The position numbers and the translations under genes are program-made. A stretch of DNA of 64,000 nt from Dendrophyllia cribrosa. Taxonomy: Eukaryota > Cnidaria > Anthozoa > Scleractinia > Dendrophylliidae. Where the stretch lies: NCBI GenBank assembly GCA_024195265.1, contig JAJLRJ010000007.1, positions 7,798,558-7,862,557 of the forward strand, in the 5' to 3' direction. Positions 55,600-64,000 of this stretch are shown piece by piece. Position 1 is the stretch's first letter. Every line of letters starts with the position of its first letter. The notes below the pieces were generated by a model, which saw nothing but the letters and a program-made list of their open reading frames with translations, had not been told where the DNA came from and searched no databases.

Positions 55600-58500
55600 T
55601 GAATTCTTCTTTCTTCTCGTTTTGTCTGTCTGTGAGGAATGGAATTGAGTGAACAGTCTGTTTTGCGGGATTTAGGGAGCTCCAAAAGGATAAAACTCAT
55701 GCACTCCACTGAAGCTTTAGATCTAAAAAGTTAAACCCAACGCCACACAGTTCTATTAAACGGTTAAATAATGGTGACAGACATTTTAACATTGGTGGTG
55801 AGAAGTAATCGACTGTTATGGGCGAAATGATATTTTCCAAATGGTCAACATATATTTACTTGTTCAAGATCATGAGTGCAGTACAGGATTTGCAATAACT
55901 TGTTTGGGATCTTTCATATTCAAACGTTTTATGATAGTTGTTTGGTATTCCTTTGTTGCTGTTGCTGTCATATTAACAATCTTTAATACTTCTGTGGAAT
56001 ACCAAGGAAAGTGTTCCTAGTTTGCTGTATTCTTCCCTGAAGTTGTGCCCCCTAAACAATAAATATATTCAATTTGTAAGCACACCGAAATGCTGTTATT
56101 CTGACCACTACAATGAACCAATTTGACTACTGTATTGTTGATAATGAGATGGCTGGATTTAAGGGCATCTCAAATAACTGAGCTCTTTTTAATAGGGTGC
56201 CGGTGGAGAAAGCATATATCAGTGAAGCTGCAATAACTGCTTACAAGGTGGCCATATAGTAATTGGCCCTGCCTTTAACCAGTAAGCCCCAGGGTCAACA
56301 TGCAATTTCTCTTTACTGGTCTCTACATGTACATTTTTCATAGTGACCATAGTAGCAGTACAGACTGGTTTCTGAAATTTCAAGATTTTTCATTGTTGAT
56401 TGTTTCCTTATTTCTCATGACCCGTCTGCTTGATCATATCATGCATTGATGTTTTGAGGAGAAATTTGATATTGATCACTATTGGGGCTTACATGTATTA
56501 AAAGACGTAAGGTTCACTGGTCTGTTATGTTTTGATGCACATGTATGTAAAATCCCTGCATTTGCAGGAAAGAAGGAGTGTGTGGCTTCTTTAGTCAATA
56601 AAGTTTGACTTGAGATTGGTCCAAATATTAAATAGTGAAAATTATTTTTTTAATAATTGTACCTCTGACAGTGGCATTCTATAATAATGCAGTCTTCTTT
56701 TTATAATGGAGCTTAAAAGGGCCCTTTCAGAAAAAAAAAATGATTTATTGGGGAAAGCCAGAGACAACCATTTTTTCTCAAGGTCAGGGAATTGGCTTTC
56801 CCCTAGCTAAGATTGACACAGTTTTTGAAAATGACTTTATTTAAAACACTGCAATGTTGTTTTAAAAAGAGCAGTTTTAGGACTTTCAGACCATGTTTCA
56901 GCATTGAGCTCATGTTATTCTGGCACAGTTTGGTAATTTTGTTGTGGTCATGGGAAGGTCATACTGATGGAACACTTCTAAAGGAAAGTTTTTAATCAGT
57001 AGTAAATGAATGGCTTACTGCGAAAGGGGCATATATCACCCAGGGGAGGAGAGGGGACTCCCACCCTCATCATACCATTAAGGAATTAAAATTTGTGGTT
57101 GGTACCCCAAGGGTATTTGAAATGAAAATGACTACTGCTCAGAGTTATTGATACCTTTCAGGATATGAAGCCAGAAAAATTGGCTGACAGAGTCAACTTT
57201 TTAAAAAAAAACTAGCATTTCTTAGAGTAAAAAATTAATGCGAGCCGTAGCCATTAAACAGGATTCTGGTACCGTTTATAAAAGGGTTTCCTCTAATATT
57301 TACGATGATCATCCCAGTCAATTTTATATGGGAGTAAGCCCCCCTCTCCCTGTATATCTTTTTTTTTTCCAAAATGTGGGAAGAGGGGCTCCAAACTTCC
57401 CCATTTTTGGCATGAGCTGAGGATTTGTGTATTACACATTGCACAAATTTTTAATTTCCTAAGAATTTTTTTTTACTGGCCATTTGCTTTGGCTATTATG
57501 CCGAGATATATAGCCTTTAAGCAACAAAATAAAAACGGATCAACATTTAGCACAAAAATCTGTAGCGCTTGGGTAATGGGTAATATATGCCAAAACCACA
57601 ATCTATGCTCCTTCTGCAGCAAGCCCTTTAAATGGAAAATGAAAATTTCAATTCAAATTCATTTTTTATATTCAAGACATTAACGGTGACCTTTCTTTTA
57701 GAATTAAAAAAAATGTATAAAGAGATTATATCATTAAAGGTTGTTTTTCCTGTTTTAATTTTCTCAGAAATTATAATGAATGATTGGATTATTTTCCTCT
57801 CCTGTTGGATGGTAACCCTGTATTCAGTGTATTTATGGACATGCAGGGGAAGTGTGAATATATACTGTACCCATAATGCTACCACAATGACCCTAAATAA
57901 TAAATATTGGTCACCTCAAAATCTTGTGTATTACCCGGATCCTAAGAGCTCTGGATGATTTTTTTTAGACTTAAAAACATGGAAATGCAACTGAAAAAGA
58001 ACAGTGGAGAATGTTTCTATTTTTAATGACCCTTAAAGTCCTTAACACCTCCCTGTTACTTTGGTTTTTTTTTGTGAAACCCCATCAGAATTGAATGGAA
58101 CATCAAGATTAATTTTTTTTTGAGGTTTTGGCAATTTGTGAACATTTTAATTTTAAGTGTATAATCCTTCTAGCACATATATAGGGAATTGCAATGCTCA
58201 CAAGATTTTAAACAGCTTAATTTGTGACGTTGCAAGAAATTGACTTTTTTTCCTCCTAAAGTCAAACTTAGACTTGTGTATTATGTGGTTTTAAAAGTTG
58301 ATATGTGGACAAAATTGCTATGTGGGAACATTATTGATGAAATTTATTCAGGTGTCATAAAGGCAGTAGCTGAGAAACAAGACCCCTCTACTATAAACAT
58401 TCCATGAAGTGAAATCTTTCCAAGGTCAATCGAATGCTACTTAAAATAGAAAGCAGAAGTTCATATGTTACACATAAGCTTATATGTATAAGCTTTATTG

Positions 58501-59000
58501 CGTTTGCTTGCATTATTTTGTAATTGCTTTGCAAGTTACCTGCAGTGACTACTAGCTATGACTTACTGGGTGAATCGCATGGCATGCTGAACAGGAGAAT
58601 TGAAACACAGGTGACAGTGCATCAAGAGTGTAGCTGACTTTTTTTATCGCTGATAAGCGCGTCGAGAGGAGACACCAGAATTTAAATGGATATGTTCTTA
58701 ATACCGCAATTTTCAGCACCCAGATGGTCAAGAGTGAAAGAAGCAGTTCATAAATATTAAAAGCGATTCACGGTGTAAATACCATATCGATTTCTGACAA
58801 TCCCGCTCGTTAACAGCAATCTCCTCTTGGTGTCTCTTTTGTTTTGGTTAAAGTTTCACGTTTTCTTGTCCCCCGGAGCTAAGAACCTTCTAAAGAGCAC
58901 CATTGAAATCCATAACTTAACGAAAGCTTGCGGCCATACAACACGGTGTACAAAGGACGATGGGAAGTCCCCGATAACGGGACTGAAATCGTACTTTACC
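55600..59000. other. AT-rich intergenic block, no gene recognised
   Basis: TTTGATATTGATCACTATTG near 56,465 is a degenerate relative of the 5253-5466 element. GTCAATAAAGTTTGACTTGA at 56,585 looks like a retrotransposon tail. 57,040-57,352 has ends (GGGAGGAGAGGGGACTCCCA / GGGAGTAAGCCCCCCTC) like a diverged G-run element. The open frame at 57632-57958 has no domain. Confidence 0.45.
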
Positions 59001-59059
59001 AGATCTCCCTTTCGCCTGACCGTGGGAGATCTGGGTACGAGATTACTTTAACACCACAG

Positions 59060-59142
59060 GCGCCTTTGTCATAGACATACAACCTGCAAGAAATTCATCA
59101 ATACATATTACTTCTGATCCAGGAGAAGACATGGAAAACACG
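59060..59142 (+). CDS. Candidate upstream exon of MARCH gene 2
   Basis: After acceptor caccacag: AFVIDIQPARNSSIHITSDP then GEDMENT, ending in phase 0 at a non-standard donor GTTGGT. It joins in frame to DEDICRIC at 60992. An ATG with a good context (GACATGG, 59131) lies four codons before the exon end and could be the start. Not proven. Confidence 0.35.
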
Positions 59143-59332
59143 GTTGGTTATTTTTATGTTTCGTACAACTTGTCTCGAAGCAGCTAAAATTCAACCTCGT
59201 CCCCGCGCCTTTTCCCTGTTAAAAATTGTCCTTGTTATGTAATTGCGAGACTAGTCTCCTACGCATGCGTTATTTGGGTCGTCAAGCAACGGCTCCGTAG
59301 CAAAGTATTGCGGAGCAGTACCCAGCTCTTAC

Positions 59333-59463
59333 AAGGTCTTCTCGGATTTGCTGAGAAAACAATAGAACAAATAACCCAACAATGAACCCTAGACCTGAAA
59401 ACAATAGAGCTGCGTGATATACAGGTCCAATGAAATTAGAGGTTGTTAAAAGCTGCGTGGTAT
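59333..59463 (-). CDS. Candidate 131-bp membrane-spanning exon, copy 2 (unknown gene)
   Basis: Same length, splice sites and open phase as 16355-16485. Encodes TTQLLTTSNF, a hydrophobic helix LLFSGLGFIVGLFVLLF and SQQIREDL. Differences include silent changes and conservative replacements; none breaks the frame. Confidence 0.4.
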
Positions 59464-59589
59464 CTGGTATTGCGAGCCAATCTGTCTGAAGGGTGTTAAA
59501 TTGGGCAAAGCGGATTATTGTTATTTTCTCGCTTTCGATGTTGACCGCAGCTAGAACGAGTAATTTCAGTTGGTTGATGGTACAAACCC

Positions 59590-60075
59590 CCTGGGGGGGG
59601 GGGGGGGGGGGGGGGGGAATCCAATATAAAAATTATGGGGGTGCTCGTCGAAAATTTCCAGGAAAAACAAACCTGAAAGGTACCAGAATCTCGTTTGATA
59701 GGCGTGGCTCAAATATGTTTTCACCCCTAAGAGGTACCAATTTTAAACAACACGAGACATATTCTGTCATATTTACTCGGCTCAATAGAGGTTTTGCACG
59801 GCAGCCATGTTGCATGGCAAGAACAATAGATTCTTTTCCCTATTGGAAAGAATGTTCTTTCTAATGCAAAAAAATTTCATTGTTCCTGCCATGCAACATG
59901 GCTGCCGTGCAAAACCTCTATATCCTAAAAGATACCGCGATAATTCTAACCATGGTCATTTTAGATTTCAGCACCCTAAGAGGACCAATCTACAAATTTT
60001 GACCCCTAAAAGGTACGACGAGCACTCCGTCGTTTTTATATCGGAGTCTCCGCGGGGGGAGGGGGGGGGGGCACA
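59590..60075. mobile_element. G-run TIR element (fifth, divergent) with a nested foldback
   Basis: Starts with a G-run and ATCCAATATAAAAATTATGG, GGTGCTCGTCG. Ends CGACGAGCACTCCGTCG, TTTTTATATCGGAGTC and a G-run. Subterminal ACCCCTAAGAGGTACCAA units. The foldback at 59786-59921 lies inside. Confidence 0.75.
59786..59921. mobile_element. Nested foldback, ATAGAGGTTTTGCACGGCAG family
   Basis: ATAGAGGTTTTGCACGGCAG through CATGTTGCATGGCA is inverted at 59887-59921; imperfect inner arms around AATAGATTC and GGAAAGAATG. Confidence 0.85.
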
Positions 60076-60570
60076 AATTGCTACAACACAAGTTCAAAGG
60101 GCACTACCGTTAAATGCCTTTTTTGCACTTTCATAGAATGCCTCAATTTGCTTGTAGGTTGATGTTTTGAGATGTGTGTGATTTTTGGAAGTATTCGAGA
60201 AAAAAAGACGGGGAATTGTGAAATTTAAAATTTAAAATTAATAATTAGTAGATGGACGACAAAATAGTCCGCCATCAACCTGGGTGTTCTTGATTTTGAA
60301 TCAACTGTTTGGAAGTGTTTCAGAAATCATTTTTCGCCTACTATTCCTTGTATAAACCCCTTACCATTACATTCAAATTCAACCATAGTGCGCCCTTCAG
60401 CAGGAAACATCAGTGCTACACAAGACAACGCTTAAAAACGTTGTTACAGCATTGCCGCAATTGGTGCAGAAAGTAAATCCGATTCTATTTCTACTTCTTG
60501 ATTGGGGCAACGTAAACGTTGCTAGACATGTCCTTTGCAGGCCAATTGTATGAACGTTTTTTGCGCATTA
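60076..60570. other. Sequence upstream of MARCH gene 2 RING exon
   Basis: No exon or element recognised. Confidence 0.45.
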
Positions 60571-60857
60571 GAGCAATTTTAAATTGAGTGTCTTTAAACC
60601 AAAACCAAAGTAATTACTTCGGCCAATTACAACAGACGCAGACAATCCAATGAACTAATCATAACTCGTTTCAAAAGTATATATCAAGTCGGTGCTAAGC
60701 GCGGGAAAACGCGTGCGAGTAAGTAACGATTGGTTTTAGTTTAACTTCTGCTTGGTTGATAAAGTGGCGCAAATTTTTTCCACCAATCACAAAGTTTAGC
60801 AATGCAAAACCAAAGCAATCGCGAAATGACTTTCGACACTCAATTGGAAAGCCGCTC
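60571..60857. mobile_element. GAGCAG MITE, copy E (degenerate)
   Basis: TA before GAGCAATTTTAAATTGAGTG; the right end GACACTCAATTGGAAAGCCG is diverged. Lies about 135 bp before the RING exon of MARCH gene 2. Confidence 0.8.
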
Positions 60858-60991
60858 GATTTAAACGAGTCACAACCAAATTGCAAGACAAGTTGGCACG
60901 AAACCGGTTGAACCAACTCGTTAACTGTTAAGAAACAGGAATATGTTTTCTGTAATCATGAACAAAAGTTTCGTTTTATTTATCTCAATAG

Positions 60992-61189
60992 GACGAAGAC
61001 ATCTGCCGCATATGTTATGGAAACAGAGACAATGAAGAACTGGTTAGGGTTTGCCGTTGTAAAGGTTCAACAAAGTACGCTCACAAAAGCTGTGTTCTTC
61101 AATGGTTTAAAACGTCCAACAGAATTGAGTGTGAGCTGTGCAAATACAAAATGAAAATCAACAAAGATGGATTTAAACCTTTCAAAGAG
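60992..61189 (+). CDS. MARCH gene 2, RING-CH exon
   Basis: 66 codons, acceptor ctcaatag, donor GTATAC. All eight zinc ligands present. Confidence 0.88.
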
Positions 61190-63292
61190 GTATACAATTT
61201 AACACCATTGACTGCTATTACATTTAAGCCCCACTACGTCCTACTAATACGGACACCGTAGGCCGGCCAGGGAAATTGTCCGTCGGGTATTACTGGGATT
61301 ATATTCCGGTAAAGCAGGGTTCGATCGGGGACAGAAGGTGCCCGCGCAGACTTAGAACAATTTTTACCGTCAGAAGCATTCACAATTCCCACCAAATTTC
61401 GTGACTTTTTAGTTCTCAATATTTTATGGGAACACTCATGATGTGACAATCCAAGATGGCGGATGCATGTAGGCGGCCATTTAGAATGATAACACATATG
61501 TCGCTTCATATGACGTCATCACGTAATCTATCTTAACTTAGACAGTTTTGGACGTACTATAAACCCCCAATTTTTATAGCCATAGCTTTAACATTCAAAT
61601 GGTCCCAGAAGGCACAATAATGTCAGGTATGAATTTAAAGCAACCTTCAGGTTCACTGTTGCTTTAGGGTAAGCGACAGTGACAGGGTTGTGTGACTGTG
61701 TTTTGGCGTTTCAATCAGATTTTGGTTCAGTACGGCAGACTTTAACTGGAGCAATTCCGATTCACAACTCGTTCTTCTCACTTGCTGAACTGCAATCTGT
61801 TATTGTTAGGAATATGCCTGTACTGAATCGAGGGAAATCTGGGTGCGAGAATACTGCGTAAGGCGTGTACTGAATGTCAAACCTGCAATATCCGGTGTCG
61901 CATTGGGTGTGGTTAGGATTCAGTACATCGTATAAATGGCTTTATTGCAACATTTACTTTGTTAACAAAGATTTATGTGTATTTTTCAGTGGTCCTATCC
62001 AAGTGATTTGATCTCTTTTCTGGATTTTCTCGCTGTGTTCACTGTTCATGTTCTGCACGGAATCCTTCTGGCACTTATTATTATTATCGCCGTAATCACG
62101 AAATGTTTTACGGCGATGTGTATCTCCCTCATCCTGTTTTGTTTGGGAGGTAAGTCAAAGTTGATAGAAATTAGACTGTGGAACCATAAGAGACAGGTCA
62201 GTATAAGTGAACATTTTGACCATTTCATAGCTTCCAATCAGCTTGGTCGGCCACTGCAGCTGGCACAGCTAGTGAATCTCGGTGCGATGTTCGGAGTGAA
62301 TCTCGGTGCGATGTTCGGAGTGACGCTCTGTGCGATGTTTGGTGCGAACCTCGGTGCGATGTTCGGAGTGAACCTCGGTGCGATGTTCGGAGTGAAGCTC
62401 GGTGCGATGTTCGGTGCGATGTTCGGAGTGAGTCTCGGTGCGATGTTTGGATTGAAGCTTGGTGCGATGTTCGGTGCGAGCCCCGGTGCGATGTTCGGAG
62501 TGGATCTCAGTGCGCTTCGGAGTGGATCTCGGTGCGATGTTCAGAGTGGACCTCGGTGCGATGTTCGGTGCGAACCTCGGTGTGGAGCCCGGAATCCTTC
62601 ATGATGTTTCGCTCTCTCCCCTTCCCTTGATTAAATGTTGTGATCTCGAACTTAAATCATTGCTTTCTCTTTTTTTCACCGGCAAGATTCTACTATGAAC
62701 TAACTATCGATCAATTCTTTTCGTTATGAAGATTGCTTTCATTTATTAACTAGTTTAGAGCATGTTTTAGCTGTTTTAGGGACATGCAAGGAGGGTGTGA
62801 GATAGGAGAGGAACTCACTCGCTAATGTCTTCACCTGTTTTTTCTTAATCTAGTGGTGGGGAGCTTAGGCTGGCCAAGGGAGACGTGGGGCAAGATTGCT
62901 CCCTACCCCAACCGCATTCTCGGCCCCAGAGCCGCCTGGTCCTTTTAGCCGTCGGAGCCTGAGCACGAGGACTGACTAGTTCAACTGGTAATCGCGCTCA
63001 GGCTCCGACGGTTAAGAGGGCCATGCGGCTCCAGGGACGAGAATCCCCTTTTCGCGGCGTTCTGGTCCATGCGTGATCATATATTACTCTTGCTTCTGTT
63101 ACGGAGGCTATCATTGACTGCTGTTTATTTCGATATTTTATCTTATATTTAGTCATGTTAATGATCTTCTACTTCTGCGATGGTTGTGACTTGTTCAGAT
63201 ATTGCAAGCTACAATGGACAGTAGAAAACAGCCGATGGAGTATATCCAGTTATGACGAGGAATCGTCACACCACGGACAAAATATGAGTTAA
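60992..63292 (+). CDS. MARCH-like membrane RING-CH E3 ligase, divergent second copy (5' end uncertain)
   Basis: Exons 60992-61189, 61990-62149, 63153-63292 (phases 0 and 1) give 165 codons to TAA. The C4HC3 finger begins ICRICYGNRDNEELVRVCRC, then AHKSC and CELC. GFKPFKEWSYP follows, then two hydrophobic helices (FLDFLAVFTVHVLHGILLAL and TAMCISLILFCLGGVMLMIF) and a short tail ending GQNMS. It aligns segment by segment with MARCH gene 1, including the intron after the KP-containing linker. It differs by an intron directly before the finger and an extra intron inside helix 2. The 5' exon may be 59060-59142. Substrate unknown. Confidence 0.82.
61190..61989. other. MARCH gene 2 intron after the RING exon
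   Basis: No exon or complete element recognised. CTGGGTGCGAGAATAC near 61,840 is a fragment of the dispersed GGGTACGAGAT motif. Confidence 0.5.
61990..62149 (+). CDS. MARCH gene 2, membrane exon
   Basis: 160 nt, acceptor atttttcag, donor GTAAGT after TTG GGA G. If not spliced, the frame stays open to 62604. Confidence 0.82.
62270..62595 (+). repeat. 24-bp minisatellite, GGTGCGATGTTCGGAGTGAA unit
   Basis: About 13 units, mostly 24 bp with some 15-bp units. In frame with the preceding exon they encode LGAMFGVN octapeptides. Located in the last intron of MARCH gene 2. Confidence 0.9.
62915..63052. repeat. Foldback, GCTCAGGCTCCGACGG hairpin
   Basis: GCCGTCGGAGCCTGAGC and GATTCTCGTCCC-type ends with inverse arms around 62,980-62,990. 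In the last intron of MARCH gene 2. Confidence 0.78.
63153..63292 (+). CDS. MARCH gene 2, last exon
   Basis: Acceptor cttatatttag. Completes a Val codon, then MLMIFYFCDGCDLFRYCKLQ and a Ser/His-rich tail, TAA at 63290-63292. Confidence 0.8.
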
Positions 63293-63860
63293 AGAAATGA
63301 GGTGACTTTCAAGCGGGTCTCTTTGATACTTTTGCAAAAACTGGCTGCAATTTTCTTCAGTTGTAGTGTATGGACAAGTTTCCCGCAAAATCAATACAGA
63401 ATTTATAACATGTTACTCTAGCTCTACGGAGAATGTAGCTTAAGGAGAATGGGTGTTTAGAGTCATAAGGTACCAAACTGATCAATGATTCAAGTTTAAG
63501 CGACTAAGTTTATATGGGAAAAGCTGTTCTCGCCAAACCCTGTTTTCAGATGTTTCTGATGTTTTATCAGAGTCCCTGTAACCTGTTCTAAGTCTTCCAT
63601 AGATAATTTACATTGTCCAGATCATTTAGTATAAAAGATGTGATCCAGCACGGGAGAGAGAACGATCCCACTTTTTTCCCAGTCTTCGCACAGAAAAGAA
63701 AACGAAAGCGTTGATTCTAGATTCTGGGAAGAGTCTAGATTCTATAGCTCAGAAGGAGGTCGGACACCTTATTAAGACTTATATAACGGAGTTACTGGTT
63801 AGCTTTCAGTTGAGGTTGGGGTTGGCAGTTTATATAGTTAAATTTAGGCCTAAACAACCC
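63293..63860. other. Probable 3' UTR and flank of MARCH gene 2
   Basis: No further exon recognised. TCTAGATTCTGGGAAGAG / TCTAGATTCTA form a small direct repeat near 63,716-63,743. Confidence 0.4.
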
Positions 63861-63861
63861 G

Positions 63862-63945
63862 AGAAGCTAGGTGGTACTGTGGTACGGTAGGCTATGTAAG
63901 TCTAAGCCTAGCTGAGGTCACAGGTTCAATCCTGAGTGGGGAATT
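63862..63945 (+). mobile_element. tRNA-like SINE head
   Basis: A-box-like AGGTGGTACTGTGGTACGG and B box GGTTCAATCCT about 50 bp apart, like a tRNA-derived SINE. The anticodon stem does not fold convincingly, so a working tRNA is unlikely. Confidence 0.5.
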
Positions 63946-63980
63946 TAGATTTTCTTTTTTACACTTAAAAATTTATTGAA

Positions 63981-63986
63981 AATAAA
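63981..63986 (+). promoter_or_regulatory. Possible polyadenylation signal
   Basis: AATAAA about 690 bp after the MARCH gene 2 stop, behind a SINE head, so it may belong to the SINE instead. Confidence 0.2.
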
Positions 63987-64000
63987 ATTCTAAGTGTCGA

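Noticed and set aside
57632..57958. 108-aa hydrophobic open frame
   Set aside because: AT-rich chance frame, no conserved motif and no splice or start context.
61975..62604. A single-exon 209-aa gene
   Set aside because: Its first part is the membrane exon of MARCH gene 2 with a consensus donor at 62150. The rest is intron and minisatellite; kept only as a possible retained-intron product.

Overview
The window is eukaryotic genomic DNA, most likely from a cnidarian and plausibly a stony coral. This is inference from animal-type intron/exon structure, GT-AG splice sites and AT-rich introns. It is also supported by a very high density of small foldback and terminal-inverted-repeat elements, tRNA-derived SINEs, and fragments of LINE, Penelope-like and DIRS-like retroelements. 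Nothing bacterial, no CRISPR array and no rRNA gene was seen. Most long open frames are chance or repeat-derived. The real coding sequence is in short exons, recovered here by reading splice sites and codon phase.

Region 1 (1-31,896, minus strand) is the 5' part of one large secreted extracellular-matrix gene. Sixteen exons in consistent phase give 534 codons: signal peptide, one von Willebrand factor A (VWA) domain with a complete metal-site motif set, a Thr/Pro mucin-like linker, then a collagen triple helix with one interruption. Most helix exons are 54 or 45 bp, start with a whole Gly codon and are phase 0. The helix is still open where the gene leaves the window at base 1. The introns are filled with mobile elements. 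The first intron (7.9 kb) holds a Penelope-like element and a tRNA SINE.

Region 2 (31,897-45,998) is intergenic. It holds a decayed non-LTR retrotransposon (34.16-36.3 kb) interrupted by a MITE, a series of terminal-inverted-repeat elements, and several G-run elements.

Region 3 (45,999-63,292, plus strand) carries two membrane RING-CH (MARCH-type) E3 ubiquitin ligase genes, head to tail. The first (45,999-50,109, three exons, 275 aa) is complete and resembles animal MARCH1/8. The second (RING exon at 60,992, last exon ending 63,292) is shorter and divergent, has a different intron layout and an uncertain 5' end. A degenerate DIRS-like fragment lies between them on the minus strand. The two ligases probably arose by local duplication. 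Their substrates cannot be read from sequence.

No clearly new multi-gene system was found. The most unusual observations are: a Harbinger-like foldback carrying two divergent ATG starts, nested in another MITE; a 131-bp membrane-spanning exon conserved in two distant copies, splice sites included; an intron of the second MARCH gene that stays open through a 24-bp repeat array; and several insertion events proven by filled/empty site comparison inside the window.
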